From Symsagittifera roscoffensis (taxonomy: Eukaryota; Xenacoelomorpha; Acoela; Convolutidae): a stretch of 64,000 nucleotides of DNA. This document shows positions 22,997 to 33,222 of the stretch, one piece after another (positions within the stretch are counted from its first letter, which is position 1; each line of letters begins with the position of its first letter). The stretch is taken from the NCBI RefSeq assembly GCF_963678635.1, contig NC_087068.1, forward strand, positions 28,212,318 to 28,276,317, given 5' to 3'. Below the pieces are notes generated by a model. It worked only from the letters and a program-made list of their open reading frames with translations. It was not told where the DNA came from and made no database searches. Both the position numbers and the translations under genes were made by a program.

Positions 22997-23700
22997 TATT
23001 TTCTCATCTATAGTCTCATATTTTGTTCAAATGTCTTTAGGTATTTTATTTTTGTTGCTCGTCTTGTTTTTTTTCTGGCTACCTGTTGTATTTTCTTTCT
23101 AGAGTTTGAATCTTTTTGTGGCTGTGTTCCTTTAACTCAAAATTTTAAAGCATCCTTTTCCCTACCTAGTAAATATCTAGTTCTCACACCGGTTTTAGTC
23201 TGAGTCGATGATGATCACGTTTGCTTCTGGAATTCTTACTATGTCGGCTCTGAGAGATTCTGAAATGGATTCTGTTTGACTTTAACTTCTTTTTCAGACC
23301 AACACTGTTATTTGTGCGTTTTTACTGGTGGTAGTGGGGCGTACATCAGACTTTTCCGATCTAAGTACATCTGGGATCATCGGATACCTTCTCTTCTTGA
23401 TCCGATTCTCCTCTCCAGATGATTTCTTGTTGTCTTCCTCATGGGGCTTGGAAATTTTTCCCGCTGCCTTTTGCTCGCGACCAATCTGGATTGAAGCCTC
23501 TCTTAAAACCTTTATTCTCAATTCTCCGGCTCACGTTTCTTTTAGCACAATTGATGAATTTTTTATTTTGTTAGAAGCTTTTTCTGCTGACTGCTGGTTT
23601 CTGGGTGAAGGTTTGATCGAATGATTGCTTTCGTCTAAACTTTCAGATCTTGTGGTACAGGGCTCGGAATTCGTTTTTGGTTCCAATATAGTGCTTATTT
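22997..23700 (-). pseudogene. Post-RNase H linker of element A
   Basis: The translation is Lys/Glu/Ser-rich, including KKRRYPMIPDVLRSEKSDVRPTTTS. This resembles the 'KRRWP.VPE.L..E.PD.RPTTTR' spacer seen between RNase H and integrase in several invertebrate gypsy elements. Integrase should follow towards lower coordinates but is not recognisable. The stretch at 23022-23398 also occurs inverted at 24720-25087. Confidence 0.5.
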
Positions 23701-23703
23701 TTC

Positions 23704-24330
23704 TTATTTTTTCCTTGCACGCTCACATCGGTTGGTTAGTGTGTTTAGAATTACGTTGTCAATCAATTCAATATATGTAAAGAATGAGTTAACTGATGCT
23801 TTTACAAATTCTTTGTCGTGTTCACTGGGTAGTATTTCTAATCCTAACGGGTTTAGCATCATGTAGTCTATTAGTCCGATCGTTGTCCCTGCCAAATGTT
23901 TTTCAAAGTTAAACACGGTCAAGCGATCGATTCATCTAGTGAGTCTACTTTGACTAGTTTTTGACCTTTCACTTGCGTTTAATGCGCAGATCAAAGCTTG
24001 GTGGTCTGTGATGAAGGTGAAATTTTCCCGTGCAAGTAATTATTGAAGTGTTTGATTGCCCAAATGACCCCTAACTTTTCTAACTCATTTACCAAATAAT
24101 TCGTTTTCTAAACATTTTAGGAATCTGCAAGCGTATGCTATTGCGACGCAGCCTTCATTGGTAAGTTTTTCGAGGGCGGCATTTAACCCGAATGTAGAGG
24201 CGTCGCAGACCACTCGGGTCTCTACGTTTTGATCAAAATGTTTACTCTCAGTTTTTTTTTCATGAAACCAGACCCAAAATGTGATTGATTGCTGTTTTGT
24301 GATCCGAGTTCGAATCTAGTGTTTTGTGTT
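23704..24330 (-). pseudogene. RNase H and connection domain of element A
   Basis: Minus-strand frames give TRVVCDASTFGLNAALEKL (the RNase H first Asp strand), AIAYACRFL (A..SR.L motif), FTFITDHQALI (the TDH.AL motif) and RLTRWIDRLTVFNFEKHLAG (the connection domain). The order is that of Ty3/gypsy pol. Frameshifts and stops separate the blocks, so no enzyme can be made. Confidence 0.8.
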
Positions 24331-24399
24331 TGTTAGTAATGATTTGATGGCTGATGCAGCTTTTGCCAGATTTGGTATATATCGTATAAGGTGATGTAT

Positions 24400-25700
24400 T
24401 GAACCCATAAAAATTTTTAGTTGTTTAAATGTTTTAGGTGGTGTGAGTTTTACTATAGCGTCTTTTTTTACAATTTAGTGGTTTGGTGCCGTCGCTATTA
24501 ATGTGATAGCCAAACCATTTCACTGGCTCGCACGCGAACTTGCATTTTTTTATTGACTTGACTAAGTTTTTGTCCTTTAGTTTTGAAAGGACGTTACTTA
24601 GTTGCTTTTTGTGTTCTACTTTGGACTTTTTGTAACGACTAGTATGTCATCCAAAACGGCGAACGTGTTTTCGCAATTTGTCAGAGTGAGGTTTACCGCT
24701 TTTTGAAATTCGGCAGGCAAGAAGAGAGTGTATCCCATCCCAGATGTACTTAGATTGGAAAAGTCTGATGTACGCCCCACTACCACCAGTAAAAACGCAC
24801 GATTTACAGTGTTGGTCTGAAAAAGAAGTGAACGTCAAACGGAATCACTTTAAGTATTTCTTAGAGCCGACAAACTAAGAAATCCAGAAGTAAACGTGAT
24901 CATCATTGACTCAGACTAAAACAGGTGAGAGAACTAGATCTTTACTAGGTAGGGAAAAGGAGGATTTAAAATCTTGATTTTAAGGAACACAACCACAAGT
25001 AGACTCAAACTCTAGAAAAAACAACATGTAGCCAGAAAACTAACAAGACGAGCAACAAAAACAAAGTATCTAAAGACAATTGGACTAGGCATGTCCGTGA
25101 GGCCGTAGAATTGGAATTGGTATGTTCCAGTAGCATGGCCTCCAATGAGGCTAAAAATGCATCGTCTTTTTGTTTCTTCATCCGGAGGAGTTTGCGAATA
25201 TGCATAGCAAAGATCAAGTGTCGACAATAGTGTCGGTTCTTTTTCCTTTGTTTTTATGATTTGTGCAACACTGTCAATGTAGTTCGATCTTGGGCTTTTG
25301 ATATTTGTTTTTGTTGATAAAATTGTTTAGCTTTTTCGAGTTCAATACTAGTTTTACTGTTTGATCCTTTTTTACCACTATTACAATTGGACTGATTAAT
25401 TGCTTATCCAAAGATTCATTTAACTTCATGATGTGTTTTGATTAATCAATTAGTTCCATTTTTTCTTCACGCGTTCTTGGAGATGAGTTGGTTCCCTTCT
25501 TCTTTTTTGTTGTATTGGTGTCATGTCTTTGATGAATTGCGTTTTCCTTACAAAGTTTTTAGATTTTCCAATTCTTACACACAGTTGCCAAAAATTTTCT
25601 TTTACCCATTGCTTTAGCTTTTTTATGAACTTTCTAATTCTTGCACTTAAAAAATTTGGTTGTGATGGGTTTTTCTTTTGCAAGTGGGATTACAATTTCT
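24400..25700 (-). pseudogene. Reverse transcriptase of element A, split by an insertion
   Basis: Blocks in order are MTPIQQKRRREPTHLQERVK (pre-RT), a KK..TVKL-like fingers motif, TLDLCYAYSQ (motif A Asp), IGGHATGTYQFQFYGLTDMP, then after the insertion NLTLTNCENTFAVLDDILVV. VLDD stands where YVDD is usual. Thumb-like text with KKCKFACEPVKWFGYHIN follows. Multiple stops make it non-functional. Confidence 0.8.
24720..25087. repeat. Inverted copy of 23022-23398 inserted into RT
   Basis: This stretch is the reverse complement of 23022-23398 with scattered substitutions. It is flanked by the 5-bp direct repeat AGGCA on both sides (24715-24719 and 25083-25087). It interrupts the RT exactly between GLTDMP and the following EFQ block, as intact copies at 29060 and 48940 show. 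Confidence 0.7.
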
Positions 25701-25780
25701 GTTAGGATAGTGAGTCCGGTGATGTTTGCTTTTTGGTCGTCTTCAGTTATAAATGAATTGAATTGCACCGTCCAGCCTCC

Positions 25781-26275
25781 TTATTCTATCGCAATTCTTA
25801 GTCGTCCTTTCGGGAGGATTTTTTTTCCATTGTAGCATACCAAATTTATTGCCGCGTCTTCCGGAGAGATATATCTGCTGAAATTTGCTGATTTTTCATT
25901 TGTCTGAAGTCTTTGCGCTGTTTTCTTGTTTATGAAGGTCATTGGGCTTCCTAATTTTGCCTTTGCGATTATGCTCTCTGATTTAGTTTTTTTTATAATG
26001 GGGCCGCTTAAGTCTTCTTCTCGCATAGCGATTATGTTTTTTGCTTCAAAGGCTTCAAAAATGACTCGTGGTATGTCTTCGCAACCGTTGGTAGAGATTA
26101 ATTCCGCGTAAGCTAAGGGGTCGATCTCTTCATCTTCGTTTTCTTCATATTGTTCTTCCTCAGGTTGGTTTCCGTTCGACTCCTGCACGTAGTTTACATT
26201 TGTTGATCTGCATACTTTTGCAAAATGTCTTCGTTTTGCTTGATTGGTAACAATTTTATCTTTGGCTGGGCACAA
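25781..26275 (-). pseudogene. Gag zinc knuckle and protease region, type A
   Basis: The 164-codon open stretch starts CPAKDK. The knuckle is CX2CX4HX4C-like, but two of its Cys are replaced (VTNQAKRRHFAKVC). An acidic Glu-rich linker follows, then a protease-like LGSPMTFIN where the catalytic D(S/T)G is no longer present. The same segment recurs in type A copies at 28510-28815, 38614-39108, 43234-43539 and 48189-48683. Confidence 0.75.
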
Positions 26276-26825
26276 TTGTAAATGATTGAGACCGAATGAA
26301 TTTTCTACCGCATTTGTATCAATTCTTGGACTTATTTGTGAATTCTGCGTACTTCATGAGTTATTATTTCCTCTTGGGAAATTTTGACGTCCTCTGCAGA
26401 AACCTCGGACTTTTTGACTGATTGCTATGCATTTGGAGCTCCTCTGCCGCGTGAGTGCTTGTATTCAATGGGTTCTTGTTTGATTTTGGAATAAAATCAT
26501 TGTGAGTTGAAAAGTGAAAACTATTTTCAAACTATAATGTTGTTTCTTGGACTCTTTCATTATTCTTATTTTTCAATCCCATAAGGCATTCAAAGTACCA
26601 TGTCAAAAGTGTCATGATTTACAGAAGTCATCAGTCATGCAAACATTTTTGTAACTGTCAATCTTTTGTGCTTTCTCCAACCACGATTGTTAAAGTATTT
26701 CTGTAACAACGCAAAGAGAAACCAAGACTGTCACGTCTAGAACTGGTTGAAAACAACTGGTTTTAAACTGTACCTGAAACCGATCCGATCGATTTTCGAG
26801 TTGGAAAATAAAAACGTCAAAAAGA

Positions 26826-27097
26826 ATGAGCGCAGCCAAAAAGGTACGAAACTCTTTCCCACTGAATTTTAAAAAAAATGGTAAAGTGTGTGCGTTCTGA
26901 TTAAAGTATAGGGTTTGAGCCTTGTTGTTTTAAATGTTTTCAGATATGCTGGTTATCAATCAACGGAAAGGGGTTGTTTTGTTTAGAAGTCTGATGGCAA
27001 AGCGGTTAAACCGAAGGGAGCTACGGCGGCCACGGTACCTGAACTAACAGAGGAGCAGATAGCTGACTTCAAAGACGCATTCTCTCTCTTTGACAAG
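26826..27097 (+). CDS. Calmodulin-like gene exons 1-2, copy 1
   Basis: Exon 1 is 26826-26843 (MSAAKK, donor GTACGA) and exon 2 is 26987-27097 (acceptor GTTTAG, donor GTATAT). The 43 residues are identical to the copy nearest exon 3: a Lys/Ala-rich tail, then [17 protein letters not shown], the entering helix and first loop residues of EF-hand 1. It shares AAA (Lys) with copy 6 where copies 2-5 have AAG. About 340 bp of shared upstream sequence is present, but it abuts gypsy gag at 26483 with no LTR. No exon 3 follows before the next unit. Confidence 0.8.
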
Positions 27098-28072
27098 GTA
27101 TATAGTAAAAACAATTTTTCCCAGGCATCCAAACAACTTTTTGACTCCCTCAGCCTGCAAATTTCTACAAGTAATTTCTTGTTTTAATTGTTCAATTGTT
27201 TACTGTTCCATTGTTTGAAAAATGGAGAAACTCAATTTACTGGATCCGGATTTACCCAATTTAAATATCAGAAGACTCCTCAAAGCACTCAGAATTTGAA
27301 CCTGTAAGATGACTTGGTGAAAACTAAAAAGTCAACTGGTAATGGAACCAAAAGTTTTTCTTATAATTTTTAACGCCTTCAAAGGTTTAATAATTTTCGT
27401 TTGAACTAAGTTGATATCTGGAAACATCAACATGTGCATGAATGTGAATGAATTAAGTCAGTGGCAAGTAAACAACTAAAACAGACTTGATACTTATGGA
27501 TACTTGATGAGTTATGGATGATTCAGTTAAATAAATCACTATTAAATTAAGATTACTTAGATGAATGCTTAAAACAATTACGTAAAAACGTAACTATGTG
27601 AACTCACACGCGGGTTGCCCTCTGCCTGTAACTCATTTTTTAATGCAAATTATTCGAATAAAAAGTGAGACAATTTTTGATTGTTCGTACGATTGTTTTC
27701 CTTGTATTACTTGTAAGAAACCACCCGGTTTGTAGTTTAATGAAATTGAAAATTTTTGTAATGATGTATCTTGTTGGAAAGTTTTGCTTTTGCTTCATTT
27801 TTCTCTAATCTCAAAATTGAAAAAATCCAAAAATAGCCTTAACTTACACTTCCTGATTCCAATCATAATTTGATTCACTTTTCAGCTATTCTGAGTTTCT
27901 TTCAGACAGTTTACTCAAGTTGACTTAGTATAACCAGAAAAATGCCACTAATTGTTCCGATTTTCGATACGAACGTAACGGAAGATTCATGCTCGGGGTG
28001 GGTTTTTTTTTCTTCAGACAAATTTTGACTTTTTAACTAGCCATTTTTGACTGAACTTTTTTATATCATTCG

Positions 28073-31000
28073 ATGAATTGCGTTTTCCTTACAAAGTTTT
28101 TAGATTTTCCAATTCTTACACAAAGTTGCTAAAAATTTTCTTTTACCCATTGCTTTAGCTTTTTTTGGAACTTTCTAATTCTTGCACTTAAGAAATTTGG
28201 TTGTGTTGGGTTTTTCTTTTGCAAGTGGGATTACAATTTCTGTTAGGATAGTGAGTCCGGTGATGTTTGCTTTTTGGTCGTCTTCAGTTATAAATGAATT
28301 GAATTGCACCGTCCAGCCTCCTTATTCTATCGCAATTCTTAATCGTCCTTTCGGGAGGATTTTTTTTCCATTGTAGCATACCAAATTTATTGCCGCGTCT
28401 TCCGGAGAGATATATCTGCTGAAATTTGCTGATTTTTCATTTGTCTGAAGTCTTTGCGCTGTTTTTTTGTTTAAGAAGGTCATTGGGCTTCCTAATTTTG
28501 CCTTTGCGATTATGCTCTCTGATTTAGTTTTTTTATAATGGGGCCGCTTAAGTCTTCTTCTCGCATAGCTATTAGGTTTTTTGCTTCAAAGGCTTCAGAA
28601 ATGACTCGTGGTATGTCTTCGCAACCGTTGGTAGAGATTAATTCCGCGTAAGCTAAGGGGTCGATCTCTTCATCTTCGTTTTCTTCATATTGTTCTTCCT
28701 CAGGTTGGTTTCCGTTCGACTCCTGCATGTAGTTTACATTTGTTGATCTGCATACTTTTGCAAAATGTCTTCGTTTTGCTTGATTGGTAACAATTTTATC
28801 TTTGGCTGGGCACAATTGTAAGTGATTGAGACCGAATGAATTGTCTACCGCATTTGTATCAATTCTTGGACTTATTTGTGAATTCTGCGTACTTCATGAG
28901 TTATTATTTCCTCTTGGGAAATTTTGACGTCCTCTGCAGAAACCTCGGACTTTTTGACTGTGTGCTATGCATTTGGAGCTCCTCTGCCGCGTGAGTGCTT
29001 GTATTCAATGGGTTATTGTTTGATAGCTTTCGCAATTTGTCAGAGTGAGGCTTATCGCTTTTTGAAATTCGGTAGGCATGTCCGTGAGGCCGTAGAATCG
29101 CATTTGGAATTGGTTTGTTCCAGTGGCATGGCCTCCAATGAGGCTAAAATTGCATTGTCTATTTGTTTCTCCATCCGGAGGAGTTTGCGAATATGCATAG
29201 CAAAGATCATGTGTCGACAATAGTGTCGGTTCTTTTTCCTTTGTTTTTATGATTTGTGCAACACTGTCAATGTAGTTCGATCTTGGGCTTTTAATATTTG
29301 TTTTTATTGATAAAATTGTTTAGCTTTTTCGAGTTCAATACTAGTTTTACTGTTTGATCCTTCTTTACCATTACTACAATTGGACTGATGAATTGCTTAT
29401 CCAAAGATTCATTTAACTTCATGATGATTTTTGATCAATCAATTTAATCAATTTTTTGTTCACGAGTTCTTGGAGATGATTTGGTTTCCTTCTTCTTTTT
29501 TGTTTAATTGGTGTCATGTCTTTGATGAATTGCGGTTTCCGTACATAGTTTTTAGATTTTCCATTTCTTACACACAGTTGCTGAAAATTTTATTTTACCC
29601 ATTGCTTTAGCTTTTTTCGGAATTTTCTAATTCTTGCACTTTAAAAAATTGGATGTATTGGGTTTTTCTTTTGCAAGTGGGATTACAATTTCTGTTAGAA
29701 TAGTGAGTCCGGTGATGTTTGCTTTTTTGTCGTCTTCAGTTATAAATGAATTGAATTGCACCGTCCAGCCTCCTTATTCTATCGCAATTCCTAATCGTCC
29801 TTTCGGGAGGTTTTTTTTTCCATTGTAGCATACCAAATTTATTACCTGAGTGATATATCTGCTGAAATTTGCTGGTTTTTCATTTGTCTGAAGTCTTTGC
29901 GCTGTTTTCTTGTTTAAGAAGGACATTGAGCTTCCTGATTTTGTAATTGCGATAATGTTCTCTGAATCAGTTTTTGTTTTTATAATGTGGCAGTTTAAGT
30001 CTTCTCTTCGCATATCGATTAGGTTTTTTATTTCGAAGGCTTCAGAAATGACTCGTGGTATGTCTTCGCAACCATTGGTAGAGATTAATTCCGCGTAAGC
30101 TAAGGGGTCGTTCTCTTCATCTTCGTTTTCTTCATTTTGTTCTCCCTCAGGTTGGTTTCCGTTTGACTCCTGCATATAGTTTACTTTTCTTGATCTGCAT
30201 ACTTTTGCGAAATGTCTTCGTTTTGCACAATTGGTAACAGTTTTATCTTTGGCTGGGCACAATAATAACTGATTGAGACCGAATTGTCAACCGCATTTAC
30301 ATCAATTCTTGGACTTACTTGTAAATTCTGTGTACCTCAGGGGTTATTATTTCCTCCTGGGAATATTTGACGGCCTCTGCAGAAACGTCGCACTTGTTGA
30401 CTCTCTGCTAGTAGTTCCTTGAAATTTTTTTCATATGACATATGGGCTGTGATTATGTCTCGTACCCTTTCATCTTCTCTATCACTGCTTTCGACGCGTG
30501 ACGCTAGTTCGACTAGATCCGCATGGAATTGTTCTAATGATTCGTTTTTCGGTTGTTTCCAGCAGACGAAGTTATACCTCTCGAAAGCAATTGACCTACT
30601 TCGTTGTGACAAAAATGTCTTCCAGTTTTTGTTGCAATTCTTTCTTTGTTATGGCGTGTATCTCAAGTCCTGGACGTTCTTGCTGTACTTGTTTTTTGCC
30701 TTGGGCTCCTAAGCACAAAAATATATAACTCCTCACTTTGGTATCTACTTCGTCCCACGGGAAATTGTGTCGAAGTGATCCTCTCTCTCTAACTCTTGCT
30801 TTTTTGTTTTCCCAGTCAACTTTTTTCTCTTGATTTCGTATAACTCGTTTTCGTTTTCCGCTTCTGTTTCACCGTTATTTTAAATTTGTAAATGGGTTCC
30901 GTTGGTACTATAATTGGTGGCTTAAGATGAAGTATAGTTCGTAATTCTTTTTGTCTGATCAGGACGGCCAATGCTATCATCGCTGTTCATTTGGTCCACT

Positions 31001-31326
31001 CCACTGATGGTTCGGTCGTTGCCATCTGCCAGATTAGTTAAATGCTCAGATGATTTTTGTATCCTTCGCTGGCTGCGCCATGTCATACCGTATTGTATGA
31101 GTCTTAACTGAACCCGTATGGATTGGCAACTAGGTTGGTAACTCAATGAAGAGTAACCGATAATTGAAACATAATCTCCTAAATTGTGTTCTGAGCGTTC
31201 AGAGCTCTTCTCATTTCGGACTGGCCGTGTCACTCAAGGTCATTTTACCTGCGGTACATATTAAATAAATAAGTATAGTTATTTATTTGTACATCACTAG
31301 GTTAATGCCAATCCGCCCAGATAACA
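28073..31326 (-). mobile_element. Gypsy A/B chimera and LTR, unit 2
   Basis: In plus coordinates: type A zinc knuckle/protease (28182-28815), joint near 29024-29028, type B RT N-terminus (29005-29640), type B protease/zinc knuckle (29774-30262), gag (30337-30716), primer binding site (31063-31080), LTR (31081-31326). Gag has one extra C (TCTTCCAG) that breaks the frame relative to unit 6. Confidence 0.8.
31081..31326 (-). repeat. 5' LTR, unit 2
   Basis: A 246-bp LTR; the outer end is ATAACA instead of ATGACA. The minus-strand sequence right after it, TGGCGCAGCCAGCG (31080-31067), is a primer binding site with no spacer. TGGCGCAG resembles the tRNA-Ser-type site described for Drosophila 17.6/297 elements; that comparison is from memory. 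Confidence 0.85.
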
Positions 31327-31975
31327 ATTAACAAGAGGAAATTGACCATCAAAGACGAGCGACTCGTTTTTAACAATTATTTTGTTTTTGTAAAGTTTCA
31401 TCCTTTGTCATTTTGCACCGTGTTTATTCTTTTTTTACGTGTCTTTTTTCAAGATGCTGAAATTTTTCACCCGAAGTCAACTTGCGCGCGTTTTCAGGGT
31501 GATGGAAAAGTTTTTCAAACTATGCATCAAGAAATGGGTCATTTTTGCTTATAAACTGCCCAAACTTTAATTATTTGAAGGTTCAGTCAGTGTTGCTGTT
31601 TTTTTCTGCCATCTTCTCCTTTCATTCTTTTCATTTTGGAATAAAATCATTGTGAGTTGAAAAGTGAAAACTATTTTCAAACTATAATGTTGTTTTTTGG
31701 ACTCTTTCATTATTCTTATTTTTCAGTCCCATAAGGCATTCAAAATACCATGTCAAAAGTGTCATGATTTACAGAAGTCATCAGTCATGCAAACATTTTT
31801 GTAACTGTCAATCTTTTGTGCTTTCTCCAACCACGATTGTTAAAGTATTTCTGTAACAACGCAAAGAGAAACCAAGACTGTCACGTCTAGAACTGGTTGA
31901 AAACAACTGGTTTTAAACTGTACCTGAAACCGATCCGATCGATTTTCGAGTTGGAAAATAAAAACGTCAAAAAGA

Positions 31976-32247
31976 ATGAGCGCAGCCAAAAAGGTACGAA
32001 ACTCTTTCCCACTGAATTTTAAAAAAAATGGTAAAGTGTGTGCGTTCTGATTAAAGTATAGGGTTTGAGCCTTGTTGTTTTAAATGTTTTCAGATATGCT
32101 GGTTATCAATCAACGGAAAGGGGTTGTTTTGTTTAGAAGTCTGATGGCAAAGCGGTTAAGCCGAAGGGAGCTACGGCGGCCACGGTACCTGAACTAACAG
32201 AGGAGCAGATAGCTGACTTCAAAGACGCATTCTCTCTCTTTGACAAG
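31976..32247 (+). CDS. Calmodulin-like gene exons 1-2, copy 2
   Basis: Exon 1 is 31976-31993 and exon 2 is 32137-32247. The residues, splice sites and phases (0-0) match the other copies. Intron 2 shares CTCAATATACTGG with copy 4, marking the two as sisters in the 9,575-bp duplication. An antisense gypsy LTR ends 649 bp upstream of the ATG. Confidence 0.8.
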
Positions 32248-33222
32248 GTATATAGTAAAAACAATTTTTCCCAGGCATCCAAACAACTTTTTGACTCCCT
32301 CAGCCTGCAAATTTCTACAAGTAATTTCTTGTTTTAATTGTTCAATTGTTTACTGTTCCATTGTTTGAAAAATGGAGAAACTCAATATACTGGATCCGGA
32401 TTTACCCAATTTAAATATCAGAAGACTCCTCAAAGCACTCAGAATTTGAATCTGTAAGATAACTTGGTGAAAACTAAAAAGTCAACTGGTAATGGAACCA
32501 AAAGTTTTTCTTATAATTTTTAACGCCTTCAAAGGTTTAATAATTTTCGTTTGAACTAAGTTGATATCTGGTAACATCAACATGTGCATGAATGTGAATG
32601 AATTAAGTCAGTGGCAAGTAAACAACTAAAACAGACTTGATACTTATGGATACTTGATGAGTTATGGATGATTCAGTTAAATAAATCACTACTAAATTAA
32701 GATTACTTAGATGAATGTTTAAAACAATTACGTAAAAGCGTAACTATGTGAACTCACACGCGGGTTGCCCTCTGCCTGTAACCCATTTTTTAATGCAAAT
32801 TATTCGAATAAAAAGTGAGACAATTTTTGATTGTTCGTACGATTGTTTCACTTGTATAACTTGTAAGAAAACACCCGGTTTGTAGTTTGTTGAAATTGAA
32901 AATTTTTGTAATGATGTATCTTGTTGGAAAGTTTTGCTTTTGTTTCATTTTTCTCTAATCTCAAAATTGAAAAAAGCCAAAAATAGCCTTAACTTACACT
33001 TCCTGATTCCAATCATAATTTGATTCACTTTTCAGCTATTCTGAGTTTCTTTCAGACAGTTTACTCAAGTTGGCTTAGTTTAACCAGAAAAATGCCACTA
33101 ATTGTTCCGACTTTCGATACGAACGTAACGGAAGATTCATGCTCGGGGTGGGTCTTTTTTTCTTCAGACAAATTTTGACTTTTTAACTAGCCATTTTTGA
33201 CTGAACTTTTTTATATCATTCG

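Larger units (their letters stand above)
21741..26483 (-). mobile_element. Decayed Ty3/gypsy retrotransposon A, 5' end lost
   Basis: In minus orientation the order is gag C-terminus (26483-26280), zinc knuckle and protease (26275-25781), pre-RT and RT (25700-24400), RNase H and connection (24330-23700), a low-complexity linker (23620-22200), the polypurine tract and the 3' LTR. Stops and frameshifts break every domain. No integrase HHCC or DDE signature was seen in the 1.7 kb between RNase H and the LTR. The RT is split by an inverted insertion (24720-25087). The 5' end stops at 26483, where calmodulin-gene promoter sequence begins. Plus-strand frames here, up to 151 codons, are antisense shadows. 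Confidence 0.8.

Noticed and set aside
29005-29223. Plus-strand 99-codon frames repeated in each unit (starting MTSSAETSDF)
   Set aside because: They are antisense to the RT/gag joint, where the minus strand shows clear RT motifs. Repetition comes from the array, not from selection.
21736-31331. ATTCA before the left LTR and ATTAA after the unit 2 LTR as a target-site duplication of one gypsy insertion
   Set aside because: The match is 4 of 5 bases, and the two LTRs are about 20% different and belong to element types A and B. They need not be ends of the same insertion.
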